From positions 10,540,001 through 10,604,000 of the forward strand of contig NC_039510.1 of the NCBI RefSeq assembly GCF_003672135.1: DNA of 64,000 nucleotides, given 5' to 3'. Below, in pieces: positions 1-11,515 of this stretch (position 1 is its first letter; each line of letters begins with the position of its first letter). Both the position numbers and the translations under genes were made by a program. This DNA is from Ooceraea biroi. Lineage: Eukaryota > Arthropoda > Insecta > Hymenoptera > Formicidae. Below the pieces are notes generated by a model. It saw only the letters and a list, made by a program, of their open reading frames with translations, was not told where the DNA came from and searched no databases.

Positions 1-713
1 AGTAATAAAGCACATCTCCATCCCTTATAGTCACATCCGAATCTTCAAAAGTCCAACGGCCATTTCTTGCTGAATAGACGTTACCAGCAATGTCACCGGA
101 TGCATCAATGCCTATTGCTTTATTGACGTTAGCGTGAAATCCAAATAGTCGTAAACCTGGTTCATCTGTAAAAGGTAAAACCAAACTTTTTATTATAATC
201 TTATATAATATATAATCTTTTATAAATAAGTCATATAATTTTGGATATTGTTCATTTTTTTAGATAAATACTATAATATGAATATGTATTACATATATCT
301 TATGTATATAATATATTATTTTTATAAATTATATTTTTATAAATTTTTATATAGATTTATATAAATAAATCGTTCTTTTCTTATACAAACTACGTAGCTT
401 CAACTTGAGGAAACTACATGACTTGACATGACCTGTATATCGATAGATCTTTTATATAGATAATAGACTGGCAATTGCGCGATGCGCGTTTCTATTACAT
501 AAATATTATTGAATTGATCGGAGAGTCCATGCGGATTTGCAAAGTATATTTATAGATATTAGACATACCCGGTATAGAAACTCGAAGACCTTGCGGCTTC
601 AGCACCTCGAAAGTTGGATCTGGCAGCACGTAGGGATACACCGACCCGGCAAATATGCATGTTAATGTGAACGTTAACCGGAGTACCGCGCGATCGACTT
701 TGCGGGCAAACAT
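1..713 (-). CDS. GNBP: Beta-1,3-glucan recognition protein / GNBP, 5' part (partial)
   Basis: N-terminal part of a secreted pattern-recognition protein of the GNBP/betaGRP family, which binds microbial beta-1,3-glucan in haemolymph and feeds Toll and prophenoloxidase activation. Coding exons are 713-569 and 165-1 (continuing off the left edge). Exon 1 starts at ATG 713; an upstream in-frame TTG at 731 is not a credible start. Residues 1 to about 25 are a basic-hydrophobic signal peptide. Then comes a CBM39 (N-terminal glucan-binding) domain: YPYVLPDPTFEVLKPQGLRVSIP, with D formed across the junction, then EPGLRLFGFHANVNKAIG and NGRWTFEDSDV. Exon 1 ends in phase 1 (donor GTATGT); exon 2 follows a TTTTACAG acceptor. 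The C-terminal glucanase-like domain must lie left of the window, so GNBP1/2 subtype cannot be decided. The family match is strong. Confidence 0.9.
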
Positions 714-750
714 GCTTGCGACGATTACCAATATTCAACGTTACAGGCGC

Positions 751-760
751 GATATTTATA
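751..760 (-). promoter_or_regulatory. Candidate TATA box of the GNBP gene
   Basis: On the minus strand this reads TATAAATATC. It lies about 38-47 bp upstream of ATG 713, so transcription would start near 730 with a very short 5'UTR. This also argues for 713 rather than 731 as start codon. Position and motif are seen; function is inferred. Confidence 0.5.
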
Positions 761-917
761 AAGCAACGGTATTGCGGAGATTTCAGAAAAACGCTGATAC
801 ATGCATGAGCGTATCGCGAAAACATTCGCTGGAGTAACTTTTGCATCTCCCTGCTCCTCTCTTCGTATTTTTTTTCCTCCTTTGTCATGGTCGTGTAAAT
901 CCAGTCTCACTATCTGC

Positions 918-933
918 CGAGGGAATTCCCTCG
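918..933. promoter_or_regulatory. Palindromic kappaB-like site upstream of GNBP
   Basis: CGAGGGAATTCCCTCG is a perfect 16-bp palindrome containing GGGAATTCCC (921-930), which fits the GGGRNNYYCC consensus for Rel/NF-kappaB factors (Dorsal, Dif, Relish in insects). It is about 190 bp upstream of the inferred GNBP start site. Insect recognition and effector genes of innate immunity are commonly controlled by such sites. Binding is inferred, not shown. Confidence 0.5.
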
Positions 934-1080
934 ACGTCACTGGATTACCGAATCATCCGAATCATTGCATACAGCAAAACGTATATCTTTAGTCATCTAA
1001 ATGTCCGGATATTGCCATTAACATCGGCATTTTTCGTGACTCTCGAAGAATAATGTGTTATATAAGCAAATATATTTCTA

Positions 1081-1927
1081 ATGACTCTTAAAAATGCAGT
1101 GCAGCGTTTTTGCTTTAAAATTGTAATCCACTTTTTGTCCTAAATTCCAATTTTGTCCTAAATTTATTACGTGCATCACTAATTTTCGTATTTGTCATAA
1201 AATGAATGTTTATTTGTCGTATTCAGAATTTACATTAATGTTAACATATAATATTAATTGATAGTTTATACTGATAGAAGCATCGAAAATACGTGTCTAT
1301 TATTAATAAGCATTCATAACACATATGTGTTGTTTGTCCTCATATAATTATTTGATACATATTTTTCCTTTCCAAAGTATTTCATCACTTTTATTTCTTT
1401 TACAAAACTATGTCTATGGTACACAATTAACATAAAACTTTATAAAACAATATAATATTGTACCATTTTTACATACCCCTGAAAGTTTATTGCTTTACGA
1501 TAAATATTATTTCACTTCAAGATTACAAATGATATTTTATAAATGAATATTTAATTACGATATCAGGTGACATTGCTATTTTCTCTTTTTTGTTATTTAA
1601 AAAGATATTGTTATATTGTTTATTTTATATTTTACCTTGCATGATTGGTGTAGTAATTAATAAACGATATATAATATTTAATATATGTAGGTAATATGTT
1701 AGTTAAAAATTAATTAAAAGATTTAATAGCAATATTGTGACAGATCTTTTTTTTATCTTTAAAAAGATATTTGTCGTTCTCTCTCATTCTAATCTGCCGC
1801 CAAACTACGTGATTGGTGGTATTGAATAATACCTTGAACGCCGTAATGCCCATGTAAACATGTGTCCGGAAAGTTCGCCGCAGCGAAAATTCGTTTGATC
1901 AATAAAACTTGCAAGAATATATCTATC
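1081..1927. other. AT-rich spacer between divergent GNBP and frataxin genes
   Basis: No coding exon, RNA gene or clear repeat is visible. The more mixed-composition stretch from about 1780 to 1927, just before the frataxin start, is the probable frataxin promoter and 5'UTR. It contains an upstream ATG at 1860 that is out of frame and closes after 12 codons. Confidence 0.4.
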
Positions 1928-2702
1928 ATGTTGAGTATCGTGACGAGAACTAGCATAATCTCGAGGCTCTCTTGTAAGTTATTAAATAGAACTTCTACAA
2001 TCGAAGGAATCGTTCGTCAATTAAATAGGCATGGAATCCACGGTGGGGGTTATGTTAAACATAATTCAACGTTTATGCCGAAGAAAAATTGGCGAACGTT
2101 GCTGCAATTATCTGTAAATAGTTTCAATTCACCTGCTTTGCCGTATTCGACACAGTAGTAAGTATATTTCAAAAGTTGCCTGAAGTCAATAATTTAATAT
2201 TGAATATTTGTCAATAATAATATTAAAATGTTTGTTACTTGTATAATTTTGGCAGCGAACTTAGCTCTGTACAATATGAGAAGATCTGTGATGAGACTCT
2301 AGACTCGTTAACTGAGTACTTTGAGGAATTGGTCGAAGCAGCGGCGCATTTGCCAGACGCCGATGTGGCTTATGGAGTATGTGTAACAATAATTAAAACA
2401 TATGTGATGCTGGTTCACATACATGATACTATTTTAAAAACTTTTTGTTGCAGGACGGTGTGCTGACCGTAAAGTTTGGTGAGCCACATGGCACTTACGT
2501 TATAAATCGCCAAACGCCAAACAAGCAGATTTGGCTCTCCTCTCCAAAATCCGGTCCAAAACGTTACGATTTTATGAACGGCCGATGGATATATAAGCAT
2601 GATGGAAAAAGTTTGCACGAGCTGCTGAATAATGAGATTCCAACGATTGTAAAAAATCAGGCATGCTTTGACAAGTGTTCCTTTAGCGGTAGAGAGAAAT
2701 AA
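1928..2702 (+). CDS. fh: Frataxin, mitochondrial
   Basis: Frataxin is a mitochondrial matrix protein that regulates the NFS1-ISCU iron-sulfur cluster assembly complex. Exons are 1928-2157, 2256-2376 and 2454-2702 (199 aa; human 210). I start at ATG 1928 because the in-frame GTG at 1862 is not a eukaryotic start and ATG 1860 is out of frame. The first ~70 residues are rich in R, K, S and T with no acidic run, as in a matrix-targeting presequence. The mature domain begins near YELSSVQYEKICDETLDSL. The acidic first helix (DETLDSLTEYFEELVE) and the signature QTPNKQIWLSSPKSGPKRYD (W about residue 144) are intact, as is the WIYKHDGKSLHELL C-terminal segment. Splice phases (2, then 0) rebuild the frame exactly with GTAAGT and GTATGT donors. 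Identification is firm. Confidence 0.95.
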
Positions 2703-3680
2703 ACTGTGATAGATATGATGTGATAAATAATATCAATAATTTCATTATGGCATGATTATCATAATTCTCATAATTATATAAAAGTTATTATAAAGGTCTG
2801 ATTCGTGGAAATTGTTGAGAAATTTAATTTACACACATAAAAATACAAAGGTGATTCGGAAAGAAATCAATAATATATAAGCACTAGTTTTTGGAATTTT
2901 CATGTGAGTAATTTTAATGTTTGAAGCAATTACACGGCTATTTTTGCACTGCAATAAAATTCTGCACAACATGTACACTATTATTAATTTATATTTTATG
3001 TTGCAACGATAATATGTAAGAAAGATAAAACAATATATGTAAGTTATCTTGAAAGAGAGGAAACATCGGCATGTAAGATATTTTGTAATTAATATAAATA
3101 ATGATATTTAAAAATATAAATCCACTTTGTACATAGATGTAATATTATGCCCTCTGTGAAACGGTATACGTTGATTATATATTGATGATTTTTCATACGA
3201 GATATTTTTTTACTGTAAATATAATTTTGTAATAAATATAAGAGAAATTATTATTCCGGGATGTAAAGGATGTCTCCGATTAAATTTGCTTACAATTTCA
3301 GCTTATTGCTTAATATATTTAGATTTCATGTTTCACTATATTAATGAATAAGTCTGAAATAACATTTTTTAAGATAAGAACTGCTGTTTATAATTTAAGA
3401 GATTTGATTTCGCTTATATTTTAATTTTTCGCGCTGTTTGTATTGTGCTCATTTTTATAATTTCATATTTATTTGTTTCATAAAAATGTCACTGCAGCAG
3501 AATTAGAGCATCTTTATAATTAAAAGCAGTAAATGCTTAGAGCAATTTTGAATTAATTTTGTAATCTTTAATACATTTATGGATAGTACATAATACATGT
3601 TTATGCACGTGCCAAATTCTGTACAATCGATCAATTAAATCATTCAAAGGTAATTTGCATTGTTGTGTCGACAGGACAAA
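2703..3680 (+). other. Frataxin 3' flank and upstream region of the KIAA0825 homologue
   Basis: AT-rich DNA with several AATAAA-like signals (around 2697, 2722 and 3232) that could end frataxin transcripts. An acceptor-like CGACAG ends at 3674, six bases before the chosen start of the next gene, so a non-coding or short coding upstream exon of that gene may lie here. I see no convincing coding exon. Confidence 0.35.
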
Positions 3681-6600
3681 ATGGAGATTATGGAAGATGG
3701 AAATTTGGTCGATCGTGTAAGAATTTTATTACAACGCGACATGCAATATTACCAGGTTGGCAGTATTATCAATTGGCTAGTCATTTGCATAAATTATTGC
3801 CCGTCAGAATAGTTTTCATTTTATATCCATGATTAAATTTATTGAATAGAATTAACTGTACGTATATTTCCGCGATAACTCGATGATTTTCATGACAACT
3901 TGTCTCTGCACTCTCTGAAAGCAGGATGATATCGGAAGCGCACTGTACTGAATTTATTCCATTTGTTAAGTATTTGATTACAGAGTAAATTGATTTATTG
4001 ATTATGAATGAAGACGCGCTAATCATATGCAAATCTGGCCCAATTATTATGTTTCATGATAGACACGTGGCTTTTACATCAAAGTGTAACAAGATAAAGT
4101 ATTCTAGTTAAATCTCATAACAAATAATTAATTCCTATGCAATACTACATTTGTTCCAAAAATAATGTAAAAATAATGTAGTATTACATCACATGTTCTA
4201 TAATTAATTGCTCATTTCATATATATTATACATTTCACATATAATACGCAATACAGGAAATGCAAACTGTTCTGAGAGAACCTTTGTGTATACGCATCAG
4301 TGGTGGAAAACTCGATTTTCCACGGCACGCCTCGTTCGCTGCGATTAAGATTGTCACATGGTGGGAGGCGGATTTTGCTGCCGCTTTTAAGCGTGCTTCC
4401 GGTTTAAGTTCTACTGAAAATGAAACTGCTTTGGGCGTAGACAATGAAGACACTGTCATTAAGCGAATCAAACCATCCGATTTTATCCTGCTTGTCGTCG
4501 ACACCGCCGAACAATTATTAGGTATACCTTACACCTGTAAAAAGGGAAAGGGTTTATTTATAGAATATTCAAAACACTGTGTAGTAAAGAAAATACAAGA
4601 TATAAATAGATTATAAGAAATTTATAAAAAAAGTGAGAAAATGATTGATACAAGAAATTTAAAGAAAAATCAACAAATGCTAAATTGGTTTTATCTGGTA
4701 TTAAATCTTTTACTATCGAAAAGTTTTCTTTTTAATATTGTTAATTCAGGAATATTTGTCACGAGGTCTCTTTTTCCAAAGTTACAAAAATGTTATCAAA
4801 ATTTGATAAGATACGTAATCATAAATTTCAATAATAATATTGCATATAGTCAGCTTAGAATAAAAATATGTTAAGGATAAATATATATATATATACGATG
4901 AGAATACATTATTACACTTACAATAAAATATCAAGTAACAAAAAACTTCTATTTTTACAATTATAAAATAATTAGATAAAGAAGAAAGTTTTACAATCCG
5001 GAGCTTTAATTCATTAAAATATCCTTTTGAGTTCGGTGTCGGATAACTCTTCGTAATCAGATCTTAAATTAAATTTCTACAAAGAAAATCGATTCTCAAT
5101 TAATTAAATAATACATACCTGCTATTGAACTTTGCCTTTTTTATTTGCTTCGTGCATTTATCTTGATAAGAAAACGCATTTGTGTTTTGAATAATATATA
5201 TTAATGACGTCAAATACACAGACTTTTTGTAGATTTAAAAATTTAGAAAAATAGAGAAAATATTGAAACCGGCGGAAGAAGTCTTCGGATTTACAATTTT
5301 CAGAACATCTGCACTTGCTGATTCAAGAATCCTTGGATCATGCCGATCTCACTGTACTCACTGCCACATTGGGTGCAGCAGCATTGATACGAAATTGTTT
5401 ATGGTGTTATACTCAACATGCAAGAGGAACAATCTCTTCTCAATCGAGGTGCTTTCTTTTATTAGAAACACGTTAATCCTTACAATCTTCTACTATACAA
5501 TCGTGTTTCTTTTCTAAGAATAACGAATTTACTTAGGATGGATTTTAGAATTAGAATTAGATAATTTTAAATTGCTTTCTCTTTCTCTTGGTAGCGCAAA
5601 AATCAATGCATCTTATAAAGCGTTTCATGAAATGGCAGAGGCTGTCGCAGAGAGATTGCTCGACTTACATAATCGATTGATTTCCTTGTACATTCTTAAT
5701 GAAGCGGACTCTCTTAGCTGGCACAGCGACAAACCGTTCTTTGAAAAGGAGCGGTGTTCGTACGTTATACAAATGTGGTGGCTGTACATGCAAGGTAAAG
5801 CTAATACTCGGACTGAAAAACGCTTCGTTTGTTTCCTTGAGTATAATCTCTGTGGAACGAAGATCTGCGATCCAATGTAGCATTTACGAAAACGCTATGC
5901 TAATATTTCCAGGTACGAAGGCAGATTTATGGAACACAGTCTCGCCTAAGATGGCACAGCGTGTATTTTCAGGGATGCTAAATGACTCCCTATCTATTAT
6001 AACGACGCGATTCATTCATGTAAGGCCACGATATATATTTTACGACTAGTTCCGATTAATCTTTCAATTTATTCGGTTCTTTTATCTTCGCAGAATGTTT
6101 TATTGTTACCATGCATCACAAACTCGTTCTAATCCGAACGAACGTAAAATGGTTTATTTTTCGTATATCATCTTATGTATTATACATTTCATATTATGTA
6201 TTCGTCCGCAATTTATCAAAGCGAAAGTTGTTTGTCTATTACTCGTATGATTAATTTGATATGAGATTTATTGACGAATATAATGTTGTAACAGGGACGA
6301 CCGATGCTCGTGCGCTCTGAACAATTCTGGTCGGACGCCTTTAATGTGCTTTCTTGTACGGGCTATCTCGCTTTAGGTGCATGCGTCAACAGTGACGAAA
6401 TGATAGGTACACGACCAAATAATTTGCCGACAGTTATAAGAGACATACATGCAAAATGTAACGAACTGTTAATCTGCTTGCTGCTGAGAGGCACTCCTCT
6501 CAAAGAATTATATCAGGTACTATTAAGAGTTACCCACGAATTTATGAAATATTTTCTTACAAAAGATAATGCAAATATGTCAGTTATTAAGTCAATATAT

Positions 6601-9600
6601 TAATAAAAATTAATTAATGCATGCGCTTGTACTTCAAATTTTTTAATGGAAAGTTGAAGTCGAATTCTAGCTAGATATCAAATTAATAATTTATACATAA
6701 AAATCTGTAATGAAATTAAATCTATATTTAATCTATGATAAGAGAAAAATATTAATATCATTATGTCAATAAATAATTTTAGATTTTCCGACATGGATTA
6801 GAAAATTTGGTGATATTGCAACCTCGGCGAGGTCCAGCTCCGTGGCTGTTAATATGTGCTCCAAATTTATTAGGCACGATTGACTATCCAGCTGATATTA
6901 TAACATTATCCGAGGACAAAACTGTTATTCTTGAACTGAATATTATGAGACATCAGCCTCAGCCTAACTGGCCTCAATTAATGAAAGTGATTATATAAGT
7001 GATATAATAATTATATTTTATCTCAATAAACAATTCCTATTTATAGATGTGCATTATTATCAAACTTCTTCTCACTCACAGGTGATATCAATGAACGATT
7101 ATGCTGTAGCAAAAATGTTACTAAAGACTTTAATACGTCAGAATGTGGGCTTTACGTGCATAGATGACAGCGATGCGGTCGGTGAATCAAGGAACGTCGA
7201 AAAAAGTTGCAGCGGTTTTTTGTGCAATGGATCTGCATGTGATAAATCGCTGAAAATAACTTCGGCTCTGGCATTGTACAGCTTATTTCACGTGTTAGTG
7301 GTAACTGTTAACGAGCCGGAGAACATAATTATACCAGCACTGAAGCAGGACACAAATTGGTCCAATTATCTGGACAAACAACAGGTCGCGTGCTTTTCTG
7401 AAATGTCATTTGAAGAGTTAATCGTTTACATCAATATAAATTCTCATTAAAATTATAATTTGCGGAATATTTGAATGGTAATATGCCAATTATTTAAATT
7501 TAAAGTCTTGTAATAAATGGAAATTGATATCAAATTGATCGTAAATACCAAAATTAATGATAAATTACTATATCTAAGTGATATTTATGCAGAAATATTT
7601 CTTTTATTTTTTATTTATATCACATAACTAATTTGAAGGAAGAAATACCTACAGTACAGTACTTTATAGCTAGTAACAGTTCTTTTAGTCTGTGATATCT
7701 ACAATACTTACCTTTCTTCTATTAAATTTTTATATAGTCAATTTTATTATTTTTACTAATTTATAAAACTTTTATATAATATATTATTTTAATGCGATAA
7801 ATCACTAATTGTAATTTATTCATCACTTTAAGGTCTGGAATCAATCGAGGCCACCCTGGCTCAATGCGTTGATAAAACCTTTGAAGACCATGATGCAGCC
7901 AGTGGTGGAGGTGCTTTTAGAAGCCGCGAAAGTAATTAATTACTATGCATCACTGCGATGCGATCTGACGCATTCAAAGATTTACAACGATATCGTTCTT
8001 TAGATTCATTAAAATTTTAAATAATTTTCATGTATTAGATAAATTGCTCGTAGTGCGAGTTCACGTTTAGATAAATCATAATAAAAGATAGAAATTATCT
8101 TTAGACAGGTGCTAGCATATATCAAGCAATGTCTCTGGCGATCGGTTGCTTCACCGAGTTATACGTGACGGCTTCCACCCCCGTTTTGCGCGCTGCCTTT
8201 TCACTGAACGATAATATCCCCGCGCACTGTCAGCCGATCGGCGGCAACGTGTTGCTTCAGATACTGTGTGCCGCTTTGTATTCCACTCTTCTGGAAGTAT
8301 CTACAAAAAGCAGAAGTGATCCTCAGGATACACCACGTTCGGCAGATACGAACTGTGAGCTGAGTCCTTTCAATCTATACGATAGATCAACCGCTGCGAC
8401 AGCGCTCGCTGAAGCGATTTGCAGTATTGACGAAGACAATAAACACACGGCGCAAATAGACTCCTTTTTACTTCTCGTAAAAGAGAGGTATGTTCCTTTC
8501 ATTAAAAAACATAAATAAACGATAGAAAGGATTTTCTGATTAATATAAATATTTTTATGATTTTATAAGGTGGAAAGGATTTTCTGATTTCTAATATAAA
8601 TATTCTTATGATTTTATAAGGTGGATTATTAGTTATGAAAGAAAGACGTGGGATTTATCTTGATTAAAACTTAATTAATTAATTAATTTATTTATTCAAC
8701 TGAGCGTCAACCGAGGGATTTATATGTTTTTAATTTATATCATTTAATCAAGAAAATTATTATAGCCTCGGAAGAGAAGATCGGAATTCGAGACTCAACG
8801 AATTACAAAATATGACTTGCATCATTGAAACTTATACAGACGAATTATTGTTTACGAATATTGGACGACGTTCTTTAAAAGTGAGTAAATTTGATTATTA
8901 TTAGGGATGTTATGCAGTCAATGAATGAATTAATATGTATAATTACTTTTTGTACATTAGATCATATATGATTATCTAGTCCGGGCGTCCGATTGGGTGC
9001 TACATAATTTACACTGCGGCGAGAAGAACAAGCAGGCAGATTTGATTAATCTGCCGGAAGTTTCGCCCATTAAGAAACCTCTGACACACATAATGTTTCA
9101 TATACAGGACATGTGCTTTGATCAAGTTAGTAATATATTGGGCACAAGTAGAGCGAATTTCCGAAATTCCATGATAGCTATTTTACTTGAATAGTACAAG
9201 AAGTGCTACTTCAACGGTGACATCAATAGGGGCGGCACAAAGTTTTCTATGCATATTGATGAGATATTATTAAAACTCGCGTGATAAGTTTTCTTATTTA
9301 TCAAGTAAACTTGGGAATAATTAAAGAAAAGTAACATTATTTGATCTGTAATCTCACAGTATTGTATAATATACTGCAAACAGTATATATAATAAGGTTT
9401 TATGAGAAGAACTCTGAACTTTTTTATATAACGTCGATTTGCAATTATACATTATTTAGCAAGTAATTATATTTATTTCAGTTTATGGTTAATTACGAAG
9501 CGACGAATTGGTCGAAAGTATTGGCGATGCCTCTGTCGGTTACGTTAGAGCGTGTACGAAGTCAAGTCCTCTTAAGATCGGAATTCAAAAACATTGGGGA

Positions 9601-9679
9601 TCTCAGCCGTGAAGATAAAGAAGTGGTGCAGTCTATCAAGAGAATTTGTTCGTTTGTCAGATCAGCACGTTTCAAGTAA
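3681..9679 (+). CDS. KIAA0825: KIAA0825 homologue (DUF4495 family)
   Basis: Thirteen exons: 3681-3755, 4257-4521, 5304-5448, 5595-5794, 5913-6019, 6295-6516, 6783-6986, 7082-7384, 7833-7931, 8105-8487, 8766-8880, 8961-9125 and 9482-9679. All have GT-AG borders and matching phases, giving 826 aa. Identity rests on collinear blocks shared with human KIAA0825: ...FEKERCSYVIQMW, DLWNTVSPKMAQRVF, HAKCNELL...TPLKELYQIFRHGL and QPQPNWPQLMKV. Molecular function is unknown; human mutations are linked to postaxial polydactyly. The protein looks soluble and mostly helical, with no signal peptide or membrane segment. It is about 450 residues shorter than the human protein, all missing at the N-terminus. 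The acceptor just before the start leaves room for an unseen 5' exon, so ATG 3681 is the weakest point. Exon 10 needs the acceptor at 8103-8104; the better-looking one four bases on breaks the frame. Confidence 0.82.
8525..8625. repeat. Two-copy tandem duplication in an intron
   Basis: A roughly 50-bp unit beginning AAGGATTTTCTGAT and ending TTATAAGGTGGA occurs twice in direct tandem with few differences. The second copy carries a small insertion (TTTC) and one T/C change. It lies directly after exon 10 of the KIAA0825 homologue. This looks like a recent local duplication. Confidence 0.8.
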
Positions 9680-9777
9680 ATCATTATATATAATATTAAA
9701 CATATAATAATTAAACAATGTTTCTTCTGCAATCTATTTCACAGGCTCAGAGTCTTGTTCCTGAGTTTTAGCCTTCG

Positions 9778-9798
9778 AATAAATAATTTTACAATAAA
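9778..9798 (+). terminator. Poly(A) signals of the KIAA0825 homologue
   Basis: Two AATAAA hexamers (9778-9783 and 9793-9798) lie about 100 bp after the stop codon at 9679. They are the nearest candidates for the transcript end. Confidence 0.5.
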
Positions 9799-9799
9799 G

Positions 9800-11515
9800 G
9801 AACGTTTTCTGCACTGTATATAATGTGTACAAAAATATATAATCGTGTAATTTCCTTTTAAAATTGCTCACACAAACTGTTTCCGGAATATTTCCAATTC
9901 TGCTTTGATTGAGCTTTTTAATTATTACATTCACGGACTTTTTAATTTGCTGCAGGAAGAGAGAAATGACGCTGTAAATTAAACGTGTCCCCGATCTTTC
10001 CCGTATTTAGATTATCAACGCCACAAGCATCAAAGTTCCACGCGACGTAATAGAATAGATGATTAATCGTGGCAAGTACCGTCTCATTATTTGTAGCTTA
10101 ACTTCTGACTAATTATCTTGTAATAACAGGAAATTGCATCGCGGGTCGTTGCGCTCGTTGATGATGCATAATACGGTGCTTTACGCAGGATTCGTATGAG
10201 GGATATTAAGAATCTAAAATACAATTGCTGCAGAGGAATAAACGTGACACAGTGTTACATAATAATTTATTTTTAATTTTGCAAATTGACATGTTCACAC
10301 ATATGAGACGCGATCTTCTTTGCGACGAATGACTAGTTCATATTTTGCACAGATACATTTCAGTCGATAATCTCAACTCTCACACTAAGATTCTTTTTAT
10401 GATCGGCCCTCATTATGCGTGAAACTTTTAAATTATTGTAGTGTTCTTAATCTGCTTTGTATATGTTTTATAGACAATGAAGATTTTCTTTTTTTTTACC
10501 ATAATACAACGGTCATATTATTTGGCACATTTATCGAAAGACTACGCCTATTAATCGATCGATAGACCAACAGACCAACTTGAAAATTATATCATGTCCC
10601 AGAATTAACAAATAATTTTACAGATCGAATTTATATACGACAAGAATGTTATCTTATCCTTTTTTCAAGAAAAATCCGTGGAAATTCTAACTATTTATTA
10701 TGGACCAGCAAAAGTTCTGAATCAATGAATGTTGTTCAAATCTGAAAAATACAAATGGACAATAAAGTGCGGTGTATCAATCAGTTTATTGAACAAACTC
10801 TTGCTAATTGAGAGATTAAATACTGACAATTAAAGAGTTGCGTTTTAACATTCGCTGAGGAAAATCGATGTCATTCTCGATCTGCCGAAAACTTGGGACA
10901 CCTTGTGTATACAGGGCGCAAAGTATTTCCACGTCTCTGTGACTGATACGCGATAATTAAGCGAAGGAACAATTGCGTCCGTAACAATCGAAGCATCTGG
11001 ATTGTTACCCCACATCAAATGAAGGACTTAGGCCAAGTGTCCTTTTATAGCCCTGTTACTAATTAACGAAAGGAACAAGATAAAATGCTGGTTGACATTC
11101 GCATGGGCGCAATTGTACAAAGCAAGAATGTTCAAAGAATATCAGAGAATAAGTTTTCCATGATTTATGTCATGAACGTCCTGTGAAATCTCGTGCAAAG
11201 CAAACGAAAAGTAATCGATGCACTCCAAGAATGCGGCGTTTTAAATTTAATTAATACATGTAAGACTTGTGAACAGTAAAAAGTATTCCTGCGCATCTTT
11301 AATTAATTTCGTCAAATCATACGAACGTAAATCGTTTTCCCCGCTTCGCTTCCGGATAAGTAAAGAGAGCGAGAGTGTGGAAAAACCCGACATTGCGAAC
11401 ACGCGCGCGCGTGGAATAGAGCGCGAGACAAGGTATACATAATTTATACAAGAGAGGATAGTCGCGTTTTCATCAAGAACGAATTAGAAAGGTGTCCCTG
11501 GATCAGCTTCACCGA
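9800..11515. other. Convergent spacer and probable sNPF 3'UTR
   Basis: No coding signal. On the minus strand an AATAAA lies at 10266-10271, about 1.25 kb beyond the sNPF stop codon, so most of this stretch may be sNPF 3'UTR. The rest is plain AT-rich DNA between two convergent genes. Confidence 0.35.
10266..10271 (-). terminator. Candidate sNPF poly(A) signal
   Basis: AATAAA on the minus strand, downstream of the sNPF stop codon at 11516. Other hexamers occur in this AT-rich DNA, so the assignment is tentative. Confidence 0.3.

Noticed and set aside
1862..1927. Frataxin start at GTG 1862
   Set aside because: Not an ATG; the in-frame ATG at 1928 gives a normal mitochondrial presequence and the usual length.
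8109..8130. Acceptor at 8107-8108 for exon 10 of the KIAA0825 homologue
   Set aside because: It puts the exon out of phase and reaches a stop within 20 codons; the acceptor ending at 8104 keeps the frame.
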